Below are positions 11,847 to 23,055 of a stretch of 64,000 bases of DNA, one piece after another. Under the pieces are notes generated by a model. The model did no database searches, was not told the origin of the DNA, and worked only from the letters and a program-made list of their open reading frames with translations. This stretch comes from Boswellia sacra. Taxonomy: Eukaryota > Streptophyta > Magnoliopsida > Sapindales > Burseraceae. Location: NCBI GenBank assembly GCA_013180625.2, contig SNVD02014651.1:62001-126000 (forward strand), given 5' to 3'. The first letter of the stretch is position 1, and every line of letters starts with the position of its first letter. Position numbers and translations under genes: made by a program.

Positions 11847-13648
11847 TTTACATTAAGTGTTGATGGTAAGTAGCAGAAAAATTGAACTACAATTAATACA
11901 TGGTGTACGTTGTCTTCAATATGATAATCCTTGTGTAATATGTGTCCTTCATAGTTTATTTGAACCTGCATTATGCACCATAGAAGTCTTCAATATGATA
12001 ATCCTTGAAGGCTTGAACGTTCTGATGAGTCCATTATCTAGTCCACTCAAAAGGGAAAATCATGGATGTACATTGTTGTACAATCGGTGGAGAGAAATTA
12101 ATGTCATAATTTTGATTATTTATTCTATGCTAAACGTGTACAACATGAGGGCCCGACATGCTATCTCTATAATTTTTTGTCTTTTGGTGTAATTTGAGGG
12201 TAAGGCCAGCTTCAACCCTAGTGATAATGATACGTATGATAATGTATTTTGACCAAACTTCTCATGTAATTAATTGAGAAGATAATAAGAACAAAGAAAA
12301 GAAAATAATAAGAAGAGTAAAACAAAGATAAAATAGTACCATTTTCAAGTTCTTAAAAGATTTTTTTTTTCTGTTATTCATGAGTGATTATATTAATTTT
12401 TATGCGCAATTAAAATTTATACACAGGTAATGATTGCACACCCTTTGGTGGAATTGGACTCACACAACGTAATGATGAGACTGTATTTGGTTTTATTATT
12501 GTAGGTTACGATGGGACAGCTATATAGTTTTCATTTCGTAGGCCACAATATATAATATTATATTGTTTGACACATGTTGCATTATCACTATTATGATATG
12601 AAGGAAGCGCTTAAGCTTAATTTGTTAAACGTATAAATGATATCAACTTGGGTAATGCGCACATTCTCACTTTTAAGTTTAATTTTTAGTTTACTTTATA
12701 TAAACTGAAATTTAGACTATTCCATTTCATGGAGAGAGAACAAAGGCATACTCACACTCACAAGGTTAAAAATAGAGTTATGGCGAAGTCGAAATTATTA
12801 AGCTAAAAAAATATTAAAGCAGTTGATAATTTATTAATACACAAATACTGCTATTTATATGTCAATTTTTAGTTATTTTGGACAAGATTAAAAAAAATTC
12901 AACCTAAAAATTTGAACTTATAAATAAAGATTAATTATTAATAACGTTTTAAGCTATTTTTAATTCCAATAAGTAGCCTTTGGCATGTTTATATTTTCTA
13001 TCAGTGGACCCAAAAGTCATTGGCTGTATGTGTTGATGGAATTGGTATATAATTTTATAGATGTAAATATGAAATAACGCACCAACCACCATTCAACTTT
13101 ACAATTTTATCCCATAGCTAGTTTTCCATTATAGAGAGCATGCGGCCCTTTCTTTTCCTGAATTGTCAAATCAATTTCAATCCTCCCACTTTGGTTCATA
13201 AAGGCGATCTCCACTTTCAGTTTTGGGATTTCCTCCACTGAAAAAGATGATGATGGAACAAAAAATCGATATGAAATAATGTTGAAAGAAAGCATCTAAA
13301 ATATGTGGAAGTATGTTATAAAGTTCACCATTTCGATCATAATTGATGCATTAATTTATATATAAATACGATAGTATTATATTTTTAAAATTTATATTTT
13401 AATTCATATTTTATTAGAATATGTTATAGTTGATTTAATTATATTAAACCATCTAAAACATGATTTAATATATATAATTTATATCTCATATAAACGAGGT
13501 AGGATGGATAGATCATTATTAAAGAGTATGAAATGTATACCATATAAAATAATAAAAAAATACATATATAGGTATTTTGGAGATGTATATCAATGTGTTT
13601 GAGAACATGACATTTGGAGAAGTGGCTCTCATCATTAGTTATGCTTAG
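11847..13648. other. Lipase 3' region and intergenic sequence
   Basis: A 22-base block containing GTCTTCAATATGATAATCC occurs twice, at 11912-11933 and 11986-12007, inside the presumed 3' UTR. The 111-codon frame at 11857-12192 overlaps these repeats, does not start with ATG, and is not called. A weak minus-strand frame near 13107-13295 contains PKLKVEIAFMNQSGRIEIDL, which is protein-like, but I cannot place it. The rest is AT-rich. Confidence 0.5.
13645..13648. repeat. Target-site duplication, left copy (TTAG)
   Basis: TTAG directly precedes the left LTR and recurs directly after the right LTR at 16833-16836. Four bases is short but acceptable for Ty3-type elements. Confidence 0.6.
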
Positions 13649-14199
13649 TGTCACGACCCATCCAATTTGCTTACTAGAGTGACCCAAATATGTGCACAAG
13701 GCTTGGCCCAGTTTCTAGAAATCATGCAAACCTAAGCCCATTTTCTAGAAACTCTAGCAAGTCAAATATGCACTACTATCACATGTAAAAATACATAGTC
13801 AAGGTGGTTCACCTACCATATTTAGATAGTAAAAGATAGTTCACCTACCACACCTAATTTAGGTAGGACTCATTTGTGGCCATTGGATGTATTGAATCCT
13901 AGCCATTCATTTGGGAGGTGGATTAGTATAAATACCCCTCCATGGCTCATTTGTAAGGCACCAAGCAATACACAAATACAAAGCATTGTAAGCAAGCATT
14001 CGTGTAATACAAAGCTCTTTGCATTTGCAATACTTGCCTCTAAGTTCCATCTCTTCTTCTAGCCTCTAAAGCTCTTAAGCTCAACGGTCCTAACTTCTCC
14101 TTGAGCGAGAAGCACACTACAAGGCTTACTTAGCAACTTTCGGGTTCAAGTTGTCTAAGTACCGCACGAGCAGCTGCGCAAAACTCTAAGCTCGTGACA
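13649..14199 (+). repeat. Left LTR
   Basis: Begins TGTCACGACCC and ends CTCGTGACA. It contains a TATA box (TATAAATA, 13927-13934), which is the likely element promoter, and its sequence recurs at 16282-16832. Confidence 0.95.
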
Positions 14200-14201
14200 G
14201 T

Positions 14202-14213
14202 TGGTATCAAAGC
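14202..14213 (+). other. Primer-binding site, initiator tRNA-Met type
   Basis: TGGTATCAAAGC starts three bases after the left LTR. It differs by one base from the usual plant tRNA-iMet primer site TGGTATCAGAGC. Confidence 0.85.
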
Positions 14214-14234
14214 ACAGTTCGAGCACAAGAGCAA

Positions 14235-16431
14235 ATGGCATCCGATATTGAAGTGACCATGGAGGAGCAAGTCCGCGGACGTGAGGAACAACCTCAACCT
14301 CAACCACGCCCACAAGGAAAACGAGGTAAGTCCAAAGCTCCCTCCTCGGAATCCTTAGAGCCTCGTGTTGCTAGCATAGAGCAATCTCTTTCGAGTATGG
14401 ACAATGCTATCGAGGGCCTCTCCGATCATCTCGAAGGCCTAGAGACGGATTATGGAGAGATCACCCAAGCGACAAAGTCCACAATACTCGAATTTAGTGA
14501 AAACCTCACACGAGAGCTCGCTAGCTTGCGAAGCTTTGTGGAGCGTGAGTTGCGGGTAATCCGTGCGGAAGTTGAAGAATCACGCACGGAATGAGAGAAA
14601 CATCGTTGCAAACGTGCTAGCCCTTCCAACACAAGTTCTAATGGGCTAACAAATATGCAAGTGCCTACTCCCACCACATACCATGGTACTCGCAACTCCA
14701 CGGAAGTGGAAAACTTCCTCTTTGGCTTGGAGCAATATTTCGAGGCGAAAGGTGTCTATGATGATGCTTCGAGAATAGGCATTGCGCCTACTTTCCTTCG
14801 TGATGGAGCCCAATTGTGGTGGCGTCGTAAGCATGGCAACGCGGGCAAAGGCATCGTCATCCTCCGCACATGGGAGGACTTCAAGAGAGAGCTACGGAAG
14901 CATTTCTCTCCAAGCAATGCGGAAAAAGAGGCAAGGGGTCGCCTCCGTCGTTTGAAGTAAAGTGGCACCATTCGCGAGTACATCAAAGACTTCACCACAA
15001 TCATCCTTGAAATCGAAGGTATGTCCGAAAAAGACTCCCTCTTCTACTTCCTTGATGGTCTTAAAAGATTGGGCAAGGGTCGAGCTTGAGAGGCGTGGCG
15101 TGCAAAACCTTGATGATGCCATAGCCATAGCCGAATCGCTCGTAGACTACTCATCCCAATCGAAGGAGTGGAAGACCAGCCACGATAAAGGTGGGGGAGA
15201 GTGGAGCCCTAAGAAGGATCATGCTCGAAGGGAAGGTGGTGCATATAAACCATTCAGAGGGGACAAGCGCGACATCCGTAACAAAGGTAAGTCCGATGTC
15301 CCTAAGCCCAAAAACCCTTGCTTTATATGTGATGGTCCTCATTGGGTGCGTGATTGCCCAAAGAGGAAGACCCTTAATGCCCTTGCCGCTCAACATGAGG
15401 GCGTAAACAATGAAGAGCCACAAGCGGGGATGAGTTCTCTCCTCACGATTGGCGCACTCAAAAGACCCATACCTATACAAAAGGGTCTTATGTATGTGAG
15501 CGCCATAATTAATGGCAAGGATGTGCGTGCGATGCTTGATACGGGAGCCACGCACAACTTCATCTCCATGGAAGAGGCCAAACGGTTAGGCCTCAAATAT
15601 ATCAATGGAGGAGGTACCATCAAGGCAGTAAACTCACCCGCCAAAGCTATAGTGGGGGTGTCCAAAGCGACACCAACGCAATTGGGTGCATGGAGCGAAA
15701 AACTTGATTTCTCCATCGTCTCTATGGAAGACTTCCAAGTAGTGTTGGGCATGGAGTTCTTCGACCAAGCCCATGCTTTCCCCATACCAGCATCTAACTC
15801 CCTCAACATCCTCGATGGGAGTCAATCATGCATGGTCATGGCGGAACGTGCAACCAAAGTCGAGAGCAAGATGATGTCTGCACTACAACTCAAGCAAGGA
15901 ATAAAGGAAGATCCGAGCTTCCTTGCCACCGTTCGAGAGGTAAATGATAGGGAGGACACCGCCGTTGCCAATGATCCAATTCCAAGGCAAGTCCAGGCCA
16001 TCCTTGAGAAGTACAAGGATGTTACTACCCAAAAGCTACCAAGGAGGCTACCGCCAAGACGAGAGGCTGACCAAACAAAGCTAGAGCCTGATGCCAAACC
16101 TCCATCCATAGCGCCTCACCGCATGACGCCACTCAAGATCGCGGAACCAAAGAAGGCAACCAAGAAGCCATCCAAGCACGCGAAGAGGAAGCGTCGATAT
16201 GGAGGCAAGACCACTCACTCGCCACCAACGATACATCTTCAAAGACGCGACGAGGACGTCGCGGAATTAGGTGGGGGAGGATGTCACAACCCGTCCAATT
16301 TGCTTACTAGAGTGACCCAAATATGTGCACAAGGCTTGGCCCAGTTTCTAGAAATCATGCAAACCCAAGCCCATTTTCTAGAAACTCTAGCAAGTCAAAT
16401 ATGCACTACTATCACATGTAAAAATACATAG
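14235..16431 (+). pseudogene. Decayed gag-protease reading frame of the Ty3-type element
   Basis: The Gag frame opens with ATG at 14235. It is broken by a TGA at 14592-14594 and a TAA at 14958-14960, but coding similarity continues in the same frame past both. The Gag core (14655-15060) carries WWRRKHG and WEDFKRELRKHF, typical of the retrotransposon gag domain. Near 15060-15070, at an AAAA run, the frame moves by one base; the new frame holds ELERRGVQNLDDA, the knuckle CFICDGPHWVRDC (15319-15357) and the protease motif LDTGATHNF (15535-15561). About 50 residues of the reverse-transcriptase N terminus (LPRRLPPRRE...) follow to about 16135. An unrelated Lys-rich tail then runs into the right LTR. 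The frame from 14962 begins at GTG, so it is not a separate gene. Confidence 0.85.
16270..16281 (+). other. Polypurine tract
   Basis: GGTGGGGGAGGA abuts the right LTR, as expected for second-strand priming. Confidence 0.8.
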
Positions 16432-16832
16432 TCAAGGTGGTTCACCTACCATATTTAGATAGTCAAAGGTAGTTCACCTACCACACCTAATTTAAGTAAG
16501 ACTCATTTGTAGCCATTGGATGTATTGAATCCTAGTCATTCATTTGGGAGGTGGATTAGTATAAATACCCCTCCATGGCTCATTTGTAAGGCACCAAGTA
16601 ATACACAAATACAAAGCATTGTAAGCAAGCATTCGTGTAATACAAAGCTCTTTGTATTTGCAATACTTGCCTCTAAGTTCCATCTCTTCTTCTAGCCTTT
16701 AAAGCTCTTAAGCTCAACGGTCCTAACTTCTCCTTGAACGAGAAGCACACTACAAGGCTTACTTAGCAACTTTCGGGTCCAAGTTGTCTAAGTATCGCAC
16801 GAACAGCTGCGCAAAACTCTAAACTCGTGACA
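16282..16832 (+). repeat. Right LTR
   Basis: Begins TGTCACAACCC and ends CTCGTGACA. It is the same length as the left LTR; the differences are mostly C/T and G/A changes. Confidence 0.95.
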
Positions 16833-16836
16833 TTAG

Positions 16837-17670
16837 GCTACCTAAATCGCATTATAAATAATCAATTAATTAATTAGACTTTTAATAAGTGGCTACCATC
16901 GATATCAATTGTTTTGTTTTGCTCCTCAGCTTGTAATTTGGTTATATGTATATCTGGAACTTTCGTAAGGAAACTAAAAAATAATAATAATGGTTTCTTG
17001 TAAAGTGCTATTTAGAAGCTTTTTAATCTTGGTGCACTGTTTGTTGAACAGTTAGTTGTCTACAAATTATTGATAAATTAAATCTATATCCCATCTTGGG
17101 CTGCTTCTTGTCCATTTGAGTTCCATTCATTCCTGAAGTCTTAAAAAAATTGGAACTTTCATTATCTAATATTTTATTTTAATCAGTGTACTCGACCGTT
17201 GCAAAACTTTTAACGGCAAATATATGTATAGCTATCTGAATTTTGCTCCAGGTTCAAGATTTGTTTTTATTTGGAAATTAATTAATTAAAAAGACGCTCC
17301 TCATTGATACGTACGTCAGCCAGTCGGCATCGTTAACGTGACAAACATACATATAATATAAAGTATCATTAAAATTATAATAAAAAATTACACATCTATA
17401 AGACCCGGCCCCAATTTTTTTCAAATGAATGGTTAGGATTCAAAGATAAATTATATAATTTTTTATTTATTTTTTTATTTCCATTTATAAATAATAATTT
17501 TTTTCGTTGAACTCTAATTAATTATGTTTGTCTTTATTATTTTTTAATATGTCTTTAATTTTTTCTATTTCAAATTATGTGATATTAATTTAAATATTCT
17601 ATAAATTTTATTATATTATATCATATGCTATCATATAGCCTAAGATGTTTGATCCTTCAATTAGTACTTC
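16837..17670. other. Intergenic, no gene seen
   Basis: AT-rich sequence with no recognisable gene or repeat end. Confidence 0.6.
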
Positions 17671-17678
17671 ATCATCAC

Positions 17679-18358
17679 GAGGAGTAGCAAAACCCGACCC
17701 CAACTTTTTCCAAAAAAAAAAAAAACCCGGCCCCAACCTTCAATTCCACACCTTGATTCTGGAAAATTTCTCCGGATTTTTTTTTTTTGGGGGTTGGGAC
17801 AGAGGTACCCCGGGCGAGATCGGGTTTCCAATAACCTAGAATGCATAATTATTTTTTTTTGAATTTTGATATATATATATATATATATATATATGATAGT
17901 AAATTAGATGTGAAATAGGTTGCAGTCTAGTGGTAGCATGCTGTTTCATGCATATTAGGAAACAAGTTCAAACCATTGGTTTTGTAGGTGTTTTTTTTTT
18001 TATTTTTTTTAACTTAATTTAACAAGTGCTGGGTTAGGCTTGACACATCACATGGACATCAAATTAAAATCATTATAATAAGAGTTGGATTGGGCTTGGG
18101 CTTAAATTTAAACAAAAGGATAAGAATTTAAAACTAAATGGACTTAAAATTACTTTTACACAATATAATTTCAAATTTTTAATTGCATACCCCATATTTA
18201 ATTCCGGGTAGTGGCCCTCCCACCCTAGCCCTGGGGCCGGGACAGAAAATTTCACCCCAACCTCGGCCAAATTCTCTTATTTTCTCGGTTAGTACTCGAC
18301 CCTGGACGCCTGGGTTTTTCTAGTCCCCAGCCCTTGCTAGATCAAATTACCACTCCTA
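17679..18358. mobile_element. hAT-like non-autonomous element, copy 1
   Basis: A 680-base element flanked by a perfect 8-base duplication ATCATCAC (17671-17678 and 18359-18366), the size expected for hAT. The ends are inverted (GAGGAGTAGCAAAACCCG against a right end that reads TAGGAGTGGTAATTTGATC on the other strand) and GC-rich; the middle is AT-rich with a (TA)n run at 17871-17894. The inner tract GTTGCAGTCTAGTGGTAGCA, followed about 30 bases later by AAGTTCAAACC, resembles tRNA promoter boxes A and B. No transposase frame. It aligns end to end with 26473-27155. Confidence 0.85.
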
Positions 18359-18366
18359 ATCATCAC

Positions 18367-19555
18367 ATAAGATACTAATTATATCTTCACAAACCTATAT
18401 ATTATTTTTCTAGTGTTTTTATCTTATATCTTCACGTAAGATTTTGTTAGGTCGATTTGTTTTGACTTGTGTTTCTATTATTATATTGTGCAAATCCAAT
18501 AGACCATGACAAACCTATCGTTAGGTTTTATGAAATCCTATAGGAAATAAAAATTGCACAAACCTATCTCCTGTTTAGTTCACTTCAAGTAAGTTACAAA
18601 TGCACTAACATTCACATACGATATGATAGGTTTATGATTTAAAAAATAAAAATAAAGACGATTAATTTCGATGCAAATTAAGTAAAGATATATCCCGTAT
18701 TATTAAACCATAAAAAGATTAAAAGTAATGTTACTGCCAGAGTTTCCAATATAGAAAAAAAAGGGGGGGCAACTGCAAAAAGGTAGTCAACATCACTTTC
18801 ATACAAGCATCCACTAGGATTGCGGCGGCAAAGCATGATTCACATCCACCACAATGCTACACGATTTCCATAAGAATATAGAGATGATGAAGATCTCACG
18901 TGTTCCTCTTTCCAGCATCACCAAACTAATTTTGGTCAAAGACGACAAGCTTTTTTCGTTTTCTTCATCATCAATATAAATCAGAAATTAAGGCCTAATT
19001 ATTTATTCGTTGAAATTTTTGTCAAAAAAGAGAAGAATATGGTTGTTATTATTATTATTGTGGAAGTGTGTAGATTTGCCACCACATGCTTCTCATGTGT
19101 GTGAGAATTTGAGAGAAGATGACATACGCACTCAGCACCAAGTTTTACTGGTGTAATTTAAATTGCCACGCAAATTTCTTGCTTGACTTGTGTCACTTTT
19201 TTTTGGCAACATTCATTGGTTTTGGAAGTCTATAAATACAAGACAATTTCTCTTGTATTAGGATATATAAAGCATAACCCGAATGCTATGAAAGCAATGA
19301 TAAAAGTGCTCTCATTATTTGTCTCTTTCCTATGCAAATTCCATTACTTTAGCTTCCTGCAATCACACCTCTAGATTTTGTTACATTTATTAGTTAGTTT
19401 ATTTCAATTATAGCATTATTATATAAGCCATATATGAGATGCAAATCTCGTAAAGTTGCTTTTACAACTCAAAGAGAAAACAAAAATTGACTAACATTTA
19501 ATTACATACATATAGGCAATTCCGCAACTACCCGATAGAGTGTTTACACTGAAAA
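18367..19555. other. Intergenic, no gene seen
   Basis: AT-rich. A 63-codon frame at 19183-19374 has no motif and is not called. Confidence 0.6.
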
Positions 19556-19560
19556 ATACT

Positions 19561-20223
19561 TGTGAAGTCTATGGCTCAACTTGTGTAGTACAGGCAAAAA
19601 AATGGCGCAGGTGTGCAACTGAAGTTGTGCAGGTGCGCCAAAATCTGCATCAGATACAGTAGCAGACATGCGAAGACAGAAAGTTGTGCAACAGCACGGA
19701 TCACTTGGCGCAGGAGTGCGAAATTGGCGCAACGGCGCGGATTTTGGGTTTGCGGATTTTTTGGGCAGAGAGTTCGTGCAAATGCGGGAGTAATGTTATG
19801 CAGGAGCGCAGGACTGTTTCATAGTCAAAATAGGATTTCTTATTACACAAGTAAACGGCCTATAAGCCTTGGACTATAAAAAGGGGACGTGTTTTTCAGT
19901 GTAAATAGAGTTCAGAGAGAGATTGAAAAGAGAGAAAAGAAAGAGGGTTAGGGTTTAGAAGATTGGAAGCCTTCTTAGAGTGTGAGAAGCTAAATTTCTT
20001 CTAGTTATCCCTGTAAACACTCTTGTATTTTTTTGTTTTTAACATAGTGGATTGATCATCACCAATAACTGGACGTAGGATCACGTATTGTGGTCTGAAC
20101 CGGTATAAATCTTTATGTTATTGTGTTCTCTTTATTTTACTTTGTTTGGTATGTGCCTAAATTTCTTAGATTAATTTCGCGATAAGCTACTTGTGAGTGT
20201 GTGTGCCGCTCTTCTTCACAACA
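19561..20223 (+). mobile_element. Solo LTR, probably Ty1/copia type
   Basis: A 663-base segment starts TGTGAAGTC and ends CTTCACAACA. It is flanked by a perfect 5-base duplication ATACT (19556-19560 and 20224-20228). Inside are a TATA box (CTATAAAAAGGGG near 19875), a downstream leader-like stretch, and GGACGTAGGATCACGTATTGTGG-type sequence often seen near the end of copia LTRs. No primer site, polypurine tract or coding interior adjoins it, so it is a solo LTR left by recombination. Confidence 0.75.
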
Positions 20224-20228
20224 ATACT

Positions 20229-21397
20229 TTTAGCTAGAAATGGGTTCAATGCAATAGATTTTTGTGCAAGAGTTCTGTTGCTTTTTATTTATTTATCTTT
20301 TTATTTTATCTCTGGATCATGATCATGTAGTATTAACTCCAAATATTTATTTGGAATAATAAAAAGTTTACCTTAAAATCCATTTGACAGTTTGCACATA
20401 TAAGGATAATGGGTTGGCGAAACAAAGACTTTAAAATATGCAACACATCATACTTGATTAATTTCAACATGTTATAAAATTACTTGCATTATATAAGGAT
20501 AATATACAAACATAATTTAATTTAATTTTATAATAAAATTACCAACTGAAAGCTTATCCTAACAATAGAAATGATCCGTCGAGACTCGTGTATCTCACGA
20601 TTTCGTAAAACAAATTTGACCTTCTCTACCAGATGCTTGAGAATTCTATCGGCGTCTCTCTCCCAGGATACAATGACAACTAGTAGTAAAAGAAGAACTA
20701 CTCTTGTACTTACATGAACTAGAAACACTTCAAACGCTATTACGAACTTTAAAACTAGAAGCTAAGAACTCAAGAACACAACAGATAAAATAAGCGAGAG
20801 AGAGAGAGGGAGAGAGAGCTAACTTGTGGTGTGTTGAACAAATGAGGGAGAACTTCTTTATATAGGCTATGGAATATGTAACTTATGGAATTTGAAACAT
20901 CAACTTTTATTAATTCAAAATTAACTTGTATTCAATATATGAGTATTCATTGAATACATGAGTTATGAATTCGAAAAGACTTATAACATCTAAGGAATTT
21001 GTCAAGATTTCTAAAATCAATTTGCAGTCACTAATTTTCCAAAACAACAAAGCTATGAGAGGGTGTTGTTGATTCTCGATAGTCCTACATATATGTCTAT
21101 GAAGGGATATGTAACAGAATAAATCTAGTAAAATGGAATTTGATGTTTTATTTTGTTAAGGCATATAGTACTCTAGTAGGATACCGCACTCCACACACAA
21201 TCTTTCTCACACCTCTTTAAATTTTTTTTAAACAATTTTTTCACACATAAAGGCAACTTATTTGCAATATTCTACATGCACGCAAGAACTTATATTTATG
21301 ATGAAGATTAGCAAAAGTAGCTCTTCCCTTCTCGAGTAGTCAATTTCCAGTTTTCCCACTTGCGTTGGATGTTTCAGAAAGAGCCATCTCCATTATT
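20229..21397. other. Non-coding; possible old LTR remnant on the minus strand
   Basis: Read on the minus strand from about 21116, the sequence begins TGTTACATATCC. It later has a TATATAAAGAAG box (near 20862) and a CT-rich leader, a layout like an LTR promoter. No partner end or target duplication was found. No gene is recognised. Confidence 0.25.
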
Positions 21398-22239
21398 GAA
21401 ATTGTAGTGTTCCAAAAAAAATGTATGTATATACATGTTACAAAATTAGAAACTATGCCTAAGGGTATTTGAGTAATTTTATTTGAATTTGATGGGTTTT
21501 AGTTCATGACGTAGTTGTAAAATCATGTTTAAATATATGAGAATTGGGTTGAATTATAGTTGTAGGTTTGTGTTAGAATTTGGTAAGGATTAAATGGGTT
21601 TGGTAAAATAAGTGGGCTAAGGCCCATGAATTAAGGCCTTGTATATATATAGGAGAGACATGAGGGTTTCAGAAGGGGGGTTTTTCTTCCATTTGACGAT
21701 AAAAGAGGAGAGTCTTACAGTTACAAAGAAAAAGAGAAGAAGGAGGAGAGGAATAAGAGAAGGAAGAAAAAGAGAGGAAAAGAAGAGAAAAATCAAAGAG
21801 GTTTATAGGCTTGGAAACCAAGTAGGGATTTTCTAACACTATGCTTAAATCGTGTTATTTATTTTTGTTTTTCTTAATTGATATGGGTTGTAATACATGT
21901 GATTTATGGTTAAATTGATTGTTTGTTGCTTAGATGATGAATTACTTGTGAAATTATGTACGTATGAAGTGAAGGAGATGTTGTTCTTGATGGAAGTTGT
22001 GATTCATGTGACTGTCCTATGTTCTTTGAGCTGCTGCATTTTTCTGGATTGTGATGTGTACAATTTTTTTGTTGTTTAGGAAAATAGACATATGAAGCTT
22101 TAAATAGCCACTGATTTCATTGAATTTGGATTTAAAATAAAATTTTGGTGAATTTTTGAAATTGGAGGTCGAAATCTGGAAATGATATTGTTCAACCGAC
22201 ATATTCGAGGAGGTTCACACCTCTATGGAATTTGAGACT

Positions 22240-22645
22240 GATATTTAATCCGACACGACTCGACACTATCGAGTGTCGAGTGGATGTGTTGAGTGGCTAT
22301 TATGAATGCGTCGAGTATCTGTTATGAATGTGTCAAGTGTCTGTTTTGAATGTGTCGAGTGTCTATTTGGAATGTGTCGAGTGTCTATTTTGAATGTGTC
22401 GAGTGTCTGTTATGAATATGTCGAGTGTCTGTTTTAAATGTGTCGAGTGTCTGTTTTCAATGTGTCGAGTGTCATTTGCACGACTCGACATGTAGTGTCG
22501 AGGGTCAAGTGTCTGGTGTCGAGTGTCATATGCACGACTCGACATGTAGTGTCGACGGTCGAGTGTCTGGTGTCGAGTGTCGTATGCACGACTTGACATG
22601 TAAGTGTCGAGTGTTGAGTTATGGAAGTGTCGAGTGTCGAGCGAA
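22240..22645. repeat. CGACACT/GTCGAGTG minisatellite inside the solo LTR
   Basis: 22290-22470 is a 22-base unit (GTGTCGAGTGTCTGTTTTGA plus two bases) repeated about eight times. 22470-22600 is a longer unit of about 54 bases containing CACGACTCGACATGTAGTGT, three copies. The core motif is the one found at 1-90 and 4255-4720. Confidence 0.85.
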
Positions 22646-22749
22646 ATTACAGAACCGACCCGACCCCTCGTGACAGGTCTGGATTTTTTATAAAGATTGT
22701 ATTGTTTTGAGACTTATTTTGGAAATTATATTGAAAGGTTTATAAGTGT

Positions 22750-23055
22750 ATGCATTGGACCTTGAATGCGCCCTTTTGGATACGAATCCAAGGAGAATGC
22801 GAATATAAAATTCTTAGTGTTAGATCTTGGATGGGCCGTCTTGCATATGGATCTAAGAGGAACACGAATATAAACTTGGTGTGTTGGACCTTGGATGGGC
22901 CGTCTTGCATACGGATCCAAGGGGAACACAAATATAAACTTGATGTGTTAGACCTTGGATGGGCCGTCTTGGATACGGATCCAAGGGGAATACGAATATA
23001 AACTTGAAATGTTAGACTTTGGATGGGCCGTTTGGATACAGGTCGAAGGGAAACA
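22750..23055. repeat. 64 bp tandem repeat, about five copies, hairpin-forming
   Basis: Each unit contains CTTGGATGGGCCGTCTTG followed by a CATACGGATCCAAGG-like half, so TTGGAT and ATCCAA can pair as a stem. Then comes a GAACACAAATATAAACTTG spacer. The unit is 64 bases in the best copies. Confidence 0.85.

Larger units (their letters stand above)
13649..16832 (+). mobile_element. Complete non-autonomous Ty3-type LTR retrotransposon, gag-protease only
   Basis: The element is 3184 bases long with two 551-base LTRs, a primer-binding site, a polypurine tract and a 4-base target duplication. The interior codes for Gag, a CCHC zinc knuckle, an aspartic protease and the first residues of reverse transcriptase. 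It then jumps to a C-terminal tail. The rest of reverse transcriptase, RNase H and integrase is absent, so any mobility would need enzymes supplied by a related element. Both LTRs end in the perfect inverted pair TGTCACG/CGTGACA on the left copy. The two LTRs differ at about 17 of 551 positions by eye, so insertion is fairly recent. Confidence 0.92.

Noticed and set aside
11857..12192. 111-codon frame after the lipase
   Set aside because: No ATG start; lies in the presumed 3' UTR and includes the 22-base direct repeat.
14962..16431. A single 489-codon gene starting at 14962
   Set aside because: It opens at GTG just after a stop, and its first residues are an out-of-frame reading of gag. It is the shifted continuation of the element's gag-protease and ends inside the right LTR.
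22363..23001. Frames with repetitive peptides on both strands
   Set aside because: They are translations of the minisatellites in the solo LTR, whose unit lengths are not codon multiples over the whole array.
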